Shown here one piece after another: positions 9,809-18,079 of a DNA stretch of 64,000 nt. Both the position numbers and the translations under genes were made by a program. Numbering within the stretch: the first letter of the stretch is position 1; each line of letters starts with the position of its first letter. The stretch comes from Fictibacillus phosphorivorans. GTDB taxonomy: Bacteria; Bacillota; Bacilli; Bacillales; Fictibacillaceae. The notes below the pieces were generated by a model that saw only the letters and a list, made by a program, of their open reading frames with translations, was not told the origin of the DNA and ran no database searches. The stretch is from positions 217,731 to 281,730 of the forward strand of contig NZ_VDZU01000002.1 of assembly GCF_007673525.1 (NCBI RefSeq), written 5' to 3'.

Positions 9809-10042
9809 TGATGCTCAAATCCTCTCACTATAATGCAACTTCAAAATCCCGGTAATAAATATTCTTTTACACTTATATCATGATTGTTAACTCAATATCA
9901 ATCACTGCACATTTATAATTTATGGAAATTTATAAATGCACAAAAAAGACTCTCAATGGTTAAGATATCCACACAATTCGTACAAAAAGATAGTTATAAG
10001 CTGATTCAGGAATAGCATCCAAGAAAAAAACAGTACATTGAT

Positions 10043-10957
10043 TTAATTCTTTGTTAAATAGCCTATTCTCTTCAGTTCCTCGTATACGATCCAAGAGAAC
10101 TTTTTTCTTCCCTCACTGTTTAAATGATCGGGATCGATAAAATATTCTTTTTTGTTTACGAATCTTTGATCACTCATATAATTTAAAAATGGAACATCTA
10201 AATTTAGAGCTTCTAAATGCTGAAAAACAAGTCTATTCATTACTTCTTCATTGAAATATTCTTGATAAGACTTATGAACGGGCTCCATGGTCAACACGAC
10301 TTGGTAGCCTTTATCGCTGCAATAATCTACAATTTCTTCTAACTGCTTTACACTTGGTTCGATGTTATTGTTTTCAATTGCTTCCTGGTATTGTTCTTCT
10401 ATTTTCTCATACTTTCTTTCCGAATAATCTTGACCGTTATTTGACCAAGGTTGATGAGAATTCCATCGTAAGTCTTTTAGTTTACCCGTGATTGCAGAGC
10501 TAAGACTCGCCGTATTTGTCCCAGGTAAGTTCAAGTAAGTGTAATAATCAATGATATTATACGGTTCAATATCATTTTGATCCAAAATCCTATAATAGTT
10601 CCCAATGTTCTTAGCCTCAGAATTGGCGAAAGTCATCTGAGAGATGGAAACGAGAACGACACCACCAGGTTTAAGATGCTCACCATACTCTTTCAACAGT
10701 TTCGAGTCGTATTGAATGGTCTGAGAAGGAAGCGCTAAGTCCAGATGAGACAAACCAGTGGGCTTAAAATAATAACCATACATCGAATGAGATGCACCTA
10801 GATTGATGATATCAACGGGATGTGGCTGTTTCTTAAATGCCAGTATGTCATGGTCAATATTGTAATCATATGAATCCTTAACAAATTGATTAATAGGCAT
10901 AAAAAGCAGGATAACTACACCGATGATAACTGTTAACTTGATAAATAAACGTACCAT
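10043..10957 (-). CDS. Membrane-anchored SGNH/DltD-like protein of an acylation cassette
   Basis: A 304-residue protein with an uncleaved N-terminal membrane anchor (residues 3-22, LFIKLTVIIGVVILLFMP) and an exported domain. NLGASHSMYG near residues 53-62 carries the block-I Ser of SGNH/GDSL enzymes. DPDHLNSEG near 275 carries the block-V Asp and His. The closest known roles are DltD and AlgJ/AlgX-like partners that work with MBOAT transferases on extracellular polymers. The frame opens at 10975 with GTG, but AAAGGA six nt before the ATG at 10957 decides the start. It is the last gene of the cassette, 69 nt after the MBOAT gene. It may be a transferase or an esterase; the acyl group and acceptor are unknown. 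Confidence 0.8.
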   Translation of the reverse strand: MVRLFIKLTVIIGVVILLFMPINQFVKDSYDYNIDHDILAFKKQPHPVDIINLGASHSMYGYYFKPTGLSHLDLALPSQTIQYDSKLLKEYGEHLKPGGVVLVSISQMTFANSEAKNIGNYYRILDQNDIEPYNIIDYYTYLNLPGTNTASLSSAITGKLKDLRWNSHQPWSNNGQDYSERKYEKIEEQYQEAIENNNIEPSVKQLEEIVDYCSDKGYQVVLTMEPVHKSYQEYFNEEVMNRLVFQHLEALNLDVPFLNYMSDQRFVNKKEYFIDPDHLNSEGRKKFSWIVYEELKRIGYLTKN

Positions 10958-11026
10958 AGCAAATCCTTTCAACACCGTGTTTCTTTTACCAAATCTTCCC
11001 CTAAACTTTACATGGAAGTTGTTGTA

Positions 11027-12478
11027 TTAAAATCCACCATAAACAAATCCATCACCTGTAACACCTAATACAAGAACTGAAAAAATAAGAAAAATATAGA
11101 ATGCCAATCTAGTAAATGTAGAGTGCTTTGATAGAAATTCCCATGCTGAACCATTGTTTCTTTCTATATACTGGAACAGTTGTAGAATAATAAAGAAAAA
11201 AATGAAAAGTAGCAGATCAAATAACGGAAAAATTTCAAAAGCTTTAATCATTCCCACCGGGCTCCAAGAGCTGATGCTCAAGAAAAGTTTTGCATGTTCA
11301 AATGCTTGTGATACGGTATCCGATCGAAAAAAAACTCTGGAAAAGCAAACGAGCAGGAAGGTTATTGCAATTTTCAACCACCTATGGAGCACTGGGCTTC
11401 TATCCAAACGAAAAAACAAAGCCATACTTTCACGATAAGATTTCGTTGCATCTCCAAACACGCGATAAAACCCATGAATGAGACCCCATATAATAAACGT
11501 CCAAGCTGCTCCGTGCCAAATGCCGCTTACTAAAAAAGTAATCACAATGGCAAAATAGATTTCGCTTCTCTTCTTTTTCCTCTTACATAACGGGAAAAAA
11601 ATATAGTCCCTAAGCCATGTGGAGAGCGTTATATGCCACCTACTCCAAAAATCTGATATCGAAACGGCAAAGTGCGGCTGCTTAAAGTTTTCAGTTAAAT
11701 TGATTCCCAACATTCTTGCGCTACCAATGGCAATGTCACTGCAGGCTGAAAAATCAGCGTATAACTGAATCGAGAATAATATAGTAGCTAGAACGATTTC
11801 TGAACCAGAAGGGTTAGGACTATCGTAAACACTAGAAACGATTGGAGCTAGTCGATCTGCAATTAATGTCTTTTTAAAAAAACCCCATGCAATTCGCTTC
11901 ATTCCATAGACTAAATTTTCATAGTTTAAACGTTGTTCGACTTTCAATTGTGGAATTAATTTTTTTGCACGTTCAATCGGCCCAGCAACCAGTTGTGGAA
12001 AAAATGCAAAATATACCGAAAAATAACCGTAATGTCTTTCCGCTTTTTGCTTTCCATAGAAAATATCCACAAGATAACTTACAGCCTGAAATGTATAAAA
12101 TGAAATGGCTAATGGCAGGACGATCTCTTGGTAGGGTATCCCATAATTCCAACCCATGAATGTTGCCAACGACCGAAGCGACTCATTCACAAAATTAAAA
12201 TATTTAAACCAACCGAGAAAAAACAACAATACAGAAATACCAACGACCAAGGCTTTTTTCTTCTGTTTTTTTGTCTCCTGTTTTTCAATAAAGATTCCAG
12301 TAAAAAAAGTAAAAGCTGTGCTAATTAAGAGTAATAATATAAATTGAATACTTAAACTAGCGTAAAACACATAACTTGCAACCAATAAAAGAACCCATCT
12401 CAATCGATGGGGGATTAAATAATTCAAAAAAACAATTATAGCGAGAAATAAAAGAAACTCAATTGATATAAAAGTCAT
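11027..12478 (-). CDS. MBOAT-family membrane O-acyltransferase (DltB/AlgI-like)
   Basis: A 483-residue polytopic membrane protein that should move an acyl group from a cytoplasmic donor to an extracellular acceptor. FFPQLVAGPIERA (about 159-171) and DFWSRWHITLSTWLRDYIFFPL (about 277-297) are the classic MBOAT segments. The catalytic His is His322 in SGIWHGAAWTFIIWGLIHG. In the DltB and AlgI paradigms such proteins work with a D-alanyl-ACP or an acetyl donor and a DltD/AlgJ-type SGNH partner. Here the ACP, its ligase and an SGNH protein are adjacent, so a thioester on that ACP is the likely donor. The start at 12478 (MTFISIEFLLFL) is the only good choice. A 112-nt gap separates it from the ligase gene. 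Confidence 0.88.
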   Translation of the reverse strand: MTFISIEFLLFLAIIVFLNYLIPHRLRWVLLLVASYVFYASLSIQFILLLLISTAFTFFTGIFIEKQETKKQKKKALVVGISVLLFFLGWFKYFNFVNESLRSLATFMGWNYGIPYQEIVLPLAISFYTFQAVSYLVDIFYGKQKAERHYGYFSVYFAFFPQLVAGPIERAKKLIPQLKVEQRLNYENLVYGMKRIAWGFFKKTLIADRLAPIVSSVYDSPNPSGSEIVLATILFSIQLYADFSACSDIAIGSARMLGINLTENFKQPHFAVSISDFWSRWHITLSTWLRDYIFFPLCKRKKKRSEIYFAIVITFLVSGIWHGAAWTFIIWGLIHGFYRVFGDATKSYRESMALFFRLDRSPVLHRWLKIAITFLLVCFSRVFFRSDTVSQAFEHAKLFLSISSWSPVGMIKAFEIFPLFDLLLFIFFFIILQLFQYIERNNGSAWEFLSKHSTFTRLAFYIFLIFSVLVLGVTGDGFVYGGF

Positions 12479-12590
12479 CCAATCACCTAATAATAAATCA
12501 ACATATATTTTTTCTAATAAATCGAACTAGAAATCATGCACAAATGGCATTGCAACGCGGTGGTCGGCCTTAGAGATCACCGACTATACA

Positions 12591-13985
12591 TTAGCCAAGT
12601 TTAGGAAGGTCTGAATAGAGGATTTTCCCATAATGATTACGTGGGATTTCCTCAATTCTCATAATCTTAAAGCCCTTCAAGTTTAATTTTTCTTTGACTA
12701 TTTTTTTTATCTGAACATAATCATCTCTTAATGTGTAGATATACATTTGGTCATCACTTCCAGCACAGATACAATCGTGGCCATGCTCATGTAAAAACGC
12801 TTCTACATCATCAAGGCCGATGCGGTTTCCGTACACTTTAATCATTCTTTTAATGCGCCCTGATATAAAGAAATACCCATCCTCATCAAAGTAAGCCATA
12901 TCTCCTGTACGCAAAACACCTTTATTCTCATCTTTTTTCGAAAGATCGAATAACGACTCCGCATACCCTAAGGAAACATTTGGCCCTTTGTATATCAATT
13001 CGCCTATCAAATGAGGTGCTGTAATTTTATTTCCCTTGTCATCTTGAAGGATCAGCTCTCCACCAGGAATAGCGATACCAATACTTCCGGCTTTTTCAAT
13101 GTTTTTTTCATAAGGTAAATAGGTCATCCGCGCTGTCGCCTCCGTTTGACCGTACATGGTAAAAAACTGAATCCCCTTCTGATTAAACACATCAGCAAAT
13201 TTGCGAGATAGCGTTTCGCTCAATTTGCCACCTGCCTGAGTTAGTTTTTTTAAACTTGGCAGACTAAGCTCTTCAAACTTCATCCTGTCAAGCATCTCAT
13301 ACACAAAAGGAACTCCACCAAAAGTTGTGACTTGCTGTTCCTTACATAATTTCCAAAAATCCTTACTCATGATAGAAGCCCCCGTTACAACGACGGTAGC
13401 TCCACATATGAAATGGCTGTTAATAATAGAAAGCCCGTAGGAGTAATTCATTGGTAGTGTAGTGATCGGTTTTTCGTTTTCATGGATATCAAGGTACTTT
13501 GCTATTGATACAGCGTTTTCAAAAATATTTTCATAGCTTAAACGAACAAATTTGGGGCTCCCCGTACTTCCAGAGGTTGTTAAGAGGAGAGCAAGATGTT
13601 CATGAAGATTATGTTGAAAATGGGTGGGACATTTATATAATGTGTAATCACCATATACAAATGAAGAATCCATTGTCTTTGAAAGATCTTGATTATTACT
13701 ACTTGCCCAGATGTATGCAGGCTTATAAAGATGAACCAGTCTTCGTAACCGATCTATATGAATGGATGCATCCAAAAGCACGGGGACAACACCACCTCTA
13801 ATAAAGCCCACGTAGCCAAATAAAGACTCTTTATTATTTGAGCACAAACAAAAAACGAGCGTTCTTTCACCCACATTACCGCAGATGGCATCCGATATTT
13901 CTACCATTTCAGAGTAAGAATATTCTCGGTCTGCATATACAGCTGTGCGGTTCCCAAACTGCTCCATTTTTTTGAAGTTATTCAT
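12591..13985 (-). CDS. AMP-forming acyl/aminoacyl-ACP ligase (ANL superfamily, DltA-like role)
   Basis: A 464-residue adenylate-forming enzyme expected to charge the neighbouring carrier protein. It has the P-loop LLLTTSGSTGSPK at about 133-145, MYGQTEATARMTYLP, GELIYKGPNVSLGYA and TGDMAYFDEDGYFFISGRIKRMIKVYGNRI (about 376-405). The C-terminal catalytic Lys lies in HYGKILYSDLPKL (about 454). All core motifs are therefore intact. It is shorter than DltA (about 500) and reads more like acyl-ligases of polysaccharide clusters than a D-alanine ligase, so the substrate is open. Its ATG overlaps the stop of the carrier-protein gene by 8 nt, showing translational coupling. Confidence 0.85.
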   Translation of the reverse strand: MNNFKKMEQFGNRTAVYADREYSYSEMVEISDAICGNVGERTLVFCLCSNNKESLFGYVGFIRGGVVPVLLDASIHIDRLRRLVHLYKPAYIWASSNNQDLSKTMDSSFVYGDYTLYKCPTHFQHNLHEHLALLLTTSGSTGSPKFVRLSYENIFENAVSIAKYLDIHENEKPITTLPMNYSYGLSIINSHFICGATVVVTGASIMSKDFWKLCKEQQVTTFGGVPFVYEMLDRMKFEELSLPSLKKLTQAGGKLSETLSRKFADVFNQKGIQFFTMYGQTEATARMTYLPYEKNIEKAGSIGIAIPGGELILQDDKGNKITAPHLIGELIYKGPNVSLGYAESLFDLSKKDENKGVLRTGDMAYFDEDGYFFISGRIKRMIKVYGNRIGLDDVEAFLHEHGHDCICAGSDDQMYIYTLRDDYVQIKKIVKEKLNLKGFKIMRIEEIPRNHYGKILYSDLPKLG

Positions 13986-14226
13986 TAATCATGTTCACTC
14001 CCGAACGTTCCAATAGCTCAATTCCAGACTGGTAAGAATTGAATTCCGTCATCCATTCTGAATCTAATGAGAGATCAAATGCATCCTCAATCTCACAAAT
14101 GAGCGCCATATGTGCAATTGAATCCCATTCTGCTGATTCTGCTAATACTAGATTATCAACTACTTCATCTTCCTCTAGTTCCAAAACATTCATAAAGGCA
14201 TTTCTATATTTTTCGATATTTCTCAT
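13978..14226 (-). CDS. Acyl carrier protein of the acylation cassette
   Basis: An 82-residue acidic four-helix carrier protein. Ser36 in SAEWDSIAHMALICEIEDAF is the phosphopantetheine attachment site (DSI variant of DSL). The protein presents the group activated by the ligase to the MBOAT transferase, as DltC does for DltB; this is inference from gene order. It differs clearly from the fatty-acid ACP, which is not expected in such a context. The ATG at 14226 follows AAAGGGTG at 6-nt spacing. It is the first gene of the cassette, with a leader of roughly 160 nt and a Fur-box promoter upstream. Confidence 0.88.
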   Translation of the reverse strand: MRNIEKYRNAFMNVLELEEDEVVDNLVLAESAEWDSIAHMALICEIEDAFDLSLDSEWMTEFNSYQSGIELLERSGVNMINE

Positions 14227-14249
14227 CGTTTACACCCTTTCCATAATGA

Positions 14250-14276
14250 CTGTTTCTGCATTTGAGGGAGAAACAG
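14250..14276 (-). other. Leader hairpin before the ACP start
   Basis: CTGTTTCT at 14250-14257 and AGAAACAG at 14269-14276 form perfect 8-bp arms with an 11-nt loop. The hairpin ends about ten nt before the ribosome binding site of the carrier-protein gene. No U tract follows, so it is not a terminator. It may affect mRNA stability or translation. Confidence 0.5.
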
Positions 14277-14394
14277 TTTCTATATACCTAACCATTCTCC
14301 AGACACTTCGGAGATTATGATTTTCTATCAACACTACAAACTTCAGCATCATTAAAAGAAATAAATGGGAACTTTACAACCAGTACAAACTATT

Positions 14395-14423
14395 TTTATA
14401 TTTTATAAAACTCTTATTGATAA
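14395..14423 (-). promoter_or_regulatory. Predicted promoter of the acylation cassette
   Basis: On the minus strand TTATCA (14418-14423) and TATAAA (14395-14400) are separated by exactly 17 bp. The -35 hexamer lies inside the Fur box. The transcript would start near 14388, giving a leader of about 160 nt before the carrier-protein gene. Confidence 0.6.
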
Positions 14424-14432
14424 TAATTATCA
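14418..14432. promoter_or_regulatory. Fur box (perfect 7-1-7 palindrome)
   Basis: The bases TGATAATAATTATCA match the B. subtilis Fur core TGATAATNATTATCA at every position. It covers the -35 of the predicted promoter of the ACP-ligase-MBOAT-SGNH cassette. No other gene start lies nearby, since rlmCD and its small partner end upstream and have their own terminator. Iron-responsive repression is inferred. Confidence 0.8.
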
Positions 14433-14714
14433 TTCCCAAGCATGATTCTAGCATATCGCCTTTTCAAAAACAATAACTGGCAAACTGTTAAAATTCGGTA
14501 TCCCCCACTCTAAATCACTTTTCTCGTCACCAGGTTTTAAAAATATATTTTCAGTAAATCCAAAAGCTTCTTAGCAACTTAAGACGAATTGAAAGAAGAA
14601 ACGACTCCTACCAACACGGCTAGGGCTATAATTGCAGATTCACTTCAGCCCTAATTGCGTCTCACACTTCATCAGTAGTATGCAAAAGCATCTTCAAAGA
14701 CATAATCAAAAAAA
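14433..14714. other. Gene-free stretch between the Fur box and the upstream terminator
   Basis: About 280 A/T-rich bases. The one structure I see is TAGGGCT at 14621-14627 with AGCCCTA at 14647-14653, a hairpin with no T tract on either strand. No open frame with a ribosome binding site was found. Confidence 0.4.
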
Positions 14715-14738
14715 AGTGAGCCCCCATGAAGGCTCACT
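14715..14738 (-). terminator. Terminator of rlmCD and the CxxC microprotein gene
   Basis: AGTGAGCC and GGCTCACT form perfect 8-bp arms with an 8-nt loop. Eight T follow on the minus strand. It lies 13 nt after the stop of the small CxxC open frame, so that frame is inside the rlmCD transcript. Confidence 0.88.
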
Positions 14739-14750
14739 CACTGTAATTAC

Positions 14751-14861
14751 CTACTCATTTTCAATTAATCTTGCCATGCCTTGTCCGCACTGCTGACATG
14801 TTCCCTTCATCTCTTCGACATCCTTACAATTCGAACAGTCAGCATTAATTTTATGATTCAT
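14751..14861 (-). CDS. Predicted 36-residue CxxC/CxxC zinc-ribbon-like microprotein
   Basis: A short open frame reads [18 protein letters not shown] and then [18 protein letters not shown]. Two CxxC pairs (Cys9/Cys12 and Cys22/Cys25) nine residues apart look like a tetra-Cys zinc site. Its ATG at 14861 lies inside the last codons of rlmCD and overlaps its TAA by 11 nt, so translation would be coupled to rlmCD. The rlmCD terminator starts right after its TAG. I do not recognise a family. The regular Cys spacing, the frame placement and the terminator position argue that it is real, but its small size leaves doubt. Confidence 0.6.
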   Translation of the reverse strand: MNHKINADCSNCKDVEEMKGTCQQCGQGMARLIENE

Positions 14862-16239
14862 TAAGCTTGAGCAGCGCAACTGCTTCAACGTGTGTTGTCT
14901 GCGGAAACATATCAACCGGCTGTACTTCTACTGTTTTGAATCCACCATCTTCTAATATTCGCAGATCACGTGCGAGTGTGGCTGGATTACAGCTCACATA
15001 GACAACACGATTTGGTTTCATTTCAATGATAGTTTTTAATAATTCCTCGTCACAGCCTTTTCGTGGTGGATCGACGACGATCACATCTGGCGTGACGCCT
15101 TGCTTCTTCCACTCTGGTATCACGTCTTCTGATTTACCAACAGCAAACTCAGCGTTATGGATATTGTTTAACTCCGCATTGCGGCGCGCGTCTTCAATCG
15201 CTTCTGGTACGATTTCTACACCGTACACTTTTTTTGCTTTTTGAGCGAGGAACAGTGAGATCGTCCCGATTCCGCAATACGCATCGATGACCGTCTCATT
15301 CCCATTCAGTTCAGCATAATGTAACGCTTGATCATAAAGCACTTTCGTCTGGTCCGGATTGATCTGATAAAACGAACGAGCTGAGATGGCAAACTTGATG
15401 TCTCCGATAAAATCATAAATATATTCAGCACCCCAAAGCACACGCGTTTCTTCACCAAAAATCACGTTCGTACGTTTTGAGTTCACATTTTGTACGATCG
15501 ATTTAATCTCAGGTAGTGCTTCTCGAATATCTTCTACTATCTTCTTACGTTGCGGCAGGTCTTGACCGTTCGTTACGAGTACGATCATCAAATCACCTGT
15601 CGTTTTACCGTATCGCGCAATGATATGGCGGAGAACACCTTTATGTTTTTCTTCATTATAGGCACTGATGTTGTACTGATTCACGATTTCTTTCACAGCT
15701 TGTACCGCGTCGTCGTTCGTATCCCCCGTGATGATACAGCTGTCCATCTCTACGATCTCATGACTGCGCTTTTGGTAAAAACCTGTAATGATGCGGCCGT
15801 TGCGTTCACCAACTGGCACTTGCGCTTTGTTTCGATACCGCCACGGTTCTTCTCCCATGCCAAGTGTCGAGAGTACTGGTACATCATCTATTTTACCGAT
15901 TCTCGTTAGAACGTCTTCTACTAACTTGCGTTTATACTCCAGCTGTCCTTCATAAGATAGATGCTGCAGCTGACAGCCTCCACACCATTTATAGATGGGA
16001 CAAGGCGGTTCAACACGTTCAGGGCTCTCTTCGATCAGCTCTTCTAAACGGCCAAAACCGAATCCTTTTTTCACACCAATAACCTTAATCTTCGCACGCT
16101 CGCCAGGCAATGTATTCGGCACAAACAAAGTAAACCCATTTACACGAGCAACTCCTGCTCCTTCATGGGTTAAATCCACTATATCTACTTCATAACTCTC
16201 ATTTTTATGAACAGGCAAATCAGCCTTTGTCATTGTCAT
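14851..16239 (-). CDS. rlmCD: 23S rRNA (uracil-5-)-methyltransferase RlmCD
   Basis: A SAM-dependent RNA methyltransferase of the TrmA/RlmD family. In B. subtilis the ortholog YefA methylates U747 and U1939 of 23S rRNA. Residues 12-72 are a TRAM RNA-binding domain. Cys80, Cys86 and Cys89 ([13 protein letters not shown]), with a further Cys near 168, are the iron-sulfur ligands. The SAM site is [16 protein letters not shown], and the catalytic Cys lies in [14 protein letters not shown]. Its 462 residues are normal for the family. The ATG at 16239 follows AAAGGGACG. It lies downstream of dgkB, as in B. subtilis, with a GNAT gene inserted between. Confidence 0.95.
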   Translation of the reverse strand: MTMTKADLPVHKNESYEVDIVDLTHEGAGVARVNGFTLFVPNTLPGERAKIKVIGVKKGFGFGRLEELIEESPERVEPPCPIYKWCGGCQLQHLSYEGQLEYKRKLVEDVLTRIGKIDDVPVLSTLGMGEEPWRYRNKAQVPVGERNGRIITGFYQKRSHEIVEMDSCIITGDTNDDAVQAVKEIVNQYNISAYNEEKHKGVLRHIIARYGKTTGDLMIVLVTNGQDLPQRKKIVEDIREALPEIKSIVQNVNSKRTNVIFGEETRVLWGAEYIYDFIGDIKFAISARSFYQINPDQTKVLYDQALHYAELNGNETVIDAYCGIGTISLFLAQKAKKVYGVEIVPEAIEDARRNAELNNIHNAEFAVGKSEDVIPEWKKQGVTPDVIVVDPPRKGCDEELLKTIIEMKPNRVVYVSCNPATLARDLRILEDGGFKTVEVQPVDMFPQTTHVEAVALLKLNES

Positions 16240-16316
16240 CGTCCCTTTTTGTCACTTATGCTTTTCTGATTGTAGCATAACTGTTAGTGGACACCAAATG
16301 CTTACATAAAAAAACA

Positions 16317-16333
16317 GACCACCTGAAGTAGTC
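16317..16333 (-). terminator. Terminator of the GNAT gene
   Basis: GACTAC and GTGGTC (one G-U pair) form a short stem with a 5-nt loop on the minus strand, then TG and seven T. It is about 105 nt downstream of the GNAT stop. Weak stem, good T tract. Confidence 0.5.
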
Positions 16334-16438
16334 GGCAGTAAGGGTTTTTTTTAGACGAAGGTATGCACCCCTGAAATATTTTTAAAGATTTTACATCTTA
16401 TTATGTTTGAATTTTGTTAGAGGTCAATGATTTAAAAA

Positions 16439-16903
16439 TTAGCATTCGTATTCCATTTTTATAAACTCAAATTTACTACCGTTTGTAGCTTGCATGAAAG
16501 TCTTAATTTCTTTAAAACCTATTTTTCTATAAACTTTTATTGCTCTTTGATTAAATGTCGCTACAGATAATGTTAACTTTTTTGGTTTAAATTCCGTCCT
16601 CACAAACTCTATCCCTGATTTCAGAAATTTGAAACCCACACCTTTACCAGTTAAGTCCGGTCTTACTCCTAAACCAATATCATATATATGATCATCTACT
16701 TTATTAACACTAAAAAAACCGATTAGTTCATTATTAGTTAAGACTGAATACACAGAGTTACCTCTCTTTTCTTGGTTAATAAATTCTTCCAAATCTTCTT
16801 GATCTGACTCCATATCATAAAATGAATACTCTCCATCATAGTGCCATTGAAACGCAATCTCCTCTGCTTGTTCTTGAGTCATAACCTTATATAGATAAGT
16901 CAT
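16439..16903 (-). CDS. GNAT-family N-acetyltransferase
   Basis: A 154-residue acetyl-CoA-dependent acetyltransferase of unknown substrate. DIGLGVRPDLTGKGVGFKFLKSGI is the conserved acetyl-CoA pyrophosphate-binding motif (Q/RxxGxG/A form), and LSVATFNQRAIKVYRKIGF is the following motif B. The size fits a single GNAT domain. It lies between dgkB and rlmCD and uses more A/T-rich codons than both neighbours, which may mean it was inserted into this conserved gene order. The start at 16903 (MTYLYKVMTQEQAEEIAF) follows a GGGGGAT site. Terminators on both sides make it monocistronic. Confidence 0.85.
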   Translation of the reverse strand: MTYLYKVMTQEQAEEIAFQWHYDGEYSFYDMESDQEDLEEFINQEKRGNSVYSVLTNNELIGFFSVNKVDDHIYDIGLGVRPDLTGKGVGFKFLKSGIEFVRTEFKPKKLTLSVATFNQRAIKVYRKIGFKEIKTFMQATNGSKFEFIKMEYEC

Positions 16904-16939
16904 TAATATCCCCCGTTAACTCATTCTTTTTATATAAAA

Positions 16940-16975
16940 AAAGAACACTCAGCAAATTTGCTTAAAGTGCTCTTT
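16940..16975 (-). terminator. Terminator of dgkB
   Basis: AAAGAGCACT pairs with AGTGTTCTTT through one G-U pair, with the inner palindrome AGCAAATTTGCT. A run of T follows on the minus strand, 13 nt beyond the dgkB stop. Confidence 0.85.
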
Positions 16976-16987
16976 GACATGATTGGT

Positions 16988-17893
16988 TTATGGTTTAAGT
17001 CGCTCTTTTGGTACAAGCAATTCAAAATGATGGTGTAAGTTTTCGAACTCACCTGGCAGGATTCCGCCAAGCTCCCCATCTAAGTTGATTTGCATCTTTT
17101 CACGAGGCGTTACTTTTACACGCTTTGCCTTCTTATAGATCACGTGATCATCATGGATGTGTTCCCCACGGATCGCAAGAGAGGCAATACGAACAAATTC
17201 TGCAAGGTTTGTTTTCTTTAAGATGATTACGTCAAAAAGACCGTCATGAAACTCCGATGATGGAGCAAGCTTCTCAAAGCCTCCAACAGAATTTGTGTTA
17301 GCAACTAGGAAGAGCATGATTTCGCCTTCGTATTTTTCTTTATCATCGAATTCAATCTCAACAAATGTTGGACGAATCGATGGCAGCATCTCGATTCCTT
17401 TTAGGAAATAAGCCAGCTGTCCGATCATCGTCTTCAGCTTGCTTGGCACTTCATACGTTAGCTCTGTTATACGACCGCCACCTGCGATGTTGATGAAGAA
17501 CCTGTCGTTTACTTTACCGATATCAACAGGCATATGTACACCACCGCATAGAACGTCGCAAGCTCCTTCAATCGTACGCGGCACACCTACTGCACGTGCA
17601 AAATCATTCGTTGTTCCCGCTGGAATAATTCCTAGCATTGGGCGATCTTCAAGTCCTGCTAATCCATTGACAACTTCATAGATCGTTCCATCTCCACCGG
17701 CTGCGATAACGAGGTCGAAGCCTCTTTCTCCTGCTGCACGTGCAGCGCGAGTCGCGCAACCTTCTTCAGGTGTTGTTGCATGACAAGACGTTTCATAACC
17801 TGCATTTTCAAGTCTGTCTAGAATATAAGGAAGCTGTTTTTTTACCGTTTCTCTTCCCGAACTTGGATTATATATTAGTCGAGCTCGTTTCAT
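16988..17893 (-). CDS. dgkB: Diacylglycerol kinase DgkB
   Basis: A soluble lipid kinase that phosphorylates diacylglycerol, returning the DAG released by lipoteichoic acid synthesis to phosphatidic acid. The N-terminal MKRARLIYNPSSGRE is characteristic of YerQ/DgkB. The nucleotide-binding VIAAGGDGTIYEVVNGL and the IPAGTTNDFARAVG motif of the DAGK catalytic domain follow. The C-terminal half, with INLDGE near the end, completes the two-domain fold. The frame opens at 17908, but AAGGTGA six nt before the ATG at 17893 and similarity to B. subtilis DgkB support the shorter form (301 residues). Confidence 0.93.
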   Translation of the reverse strand: MKRARLIYNPSSGRETVKKQLPYILDRLENAGYETSCHATTPEEGCATRAARAAGERGFDLVIAAGGDGTIYEVVNGLAGLEDRPMLGIIPAGTTNDFARAVGVPRTIEGACDVLCGGVHMPVDIGKVNDRFFINIAGGGRITELTYEVPSKLKTMIGQLAYFLKGIEMLPSIRPTFVEIEFDDKEKYEGEIMLFLVANTNSVGGFEKLAPSSEFHDGLFDVIILKKTNLAEFVRIASLAIRGEHIHDDHVIYKKAKRVKVTPREKMQINLDGELGGILPGEFENLHHHFELLVPKERLKP

Positions 17894-17966
17894 ATCTTTC
17901 ACCTTCATTGTTTGACTTCTTTTAAAAGTTTTAACCTAAATTTGTTTGTTGTATAACTGCAAAAAA

Positions 17967-17984
17967 CAGCCCACTGCCGGACTG
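17967..17984 (-). terminator. Terminator-like hairpin upstream of dgkB
   Basis: On the minus strand CAGTCC and GGGCTG pair (one G-U) around a 6-nt loop and are followed by six T. No minus-strand gene lies directly upstream. It could therefore be a leader attenuator for dgkB or a stop for readthrough transcription from further right. Confidence 0.45.
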
Positions 17985-18079
17985 CTTCTGTCGATTCCTC
18001 TTATATTATAGTGATACCTGTCTTAAAATGCAAAGCAGTTATCTGCCAGTATGTGTTAAAATTGTGTCCAAATTGTAGG

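Noticed and set aside
9809..10042. A possible small gene between dus and the SGNH gene
   Set aside because: The 234-base stretch is A/T-rich with stops in all frames and shows no ribosome binding site or hairpin.
12479..12590. A hairpin (CGGTG/CACCG) in the ligase-MBOAT gap that could end transcription
   Set aside because: The stem is only five bp and no T run follows on the minus strand, so I treat the cassette as one transcript.
14621..14653. Hairpin TAGGGCT/AGCCCTA as a terminator
   Set aside because: There is no T tract on either strand and a proper terminator already lies at 14715-14738.
16317..16333. An isolated beta-array unit (GACCACCTGAAG) near the GNAT gene
   Set aside because: The match to array beta-1 is about a dozen bases in a terminator stem. 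There is no 21-bp periodicity around it, so chance is sufficient.
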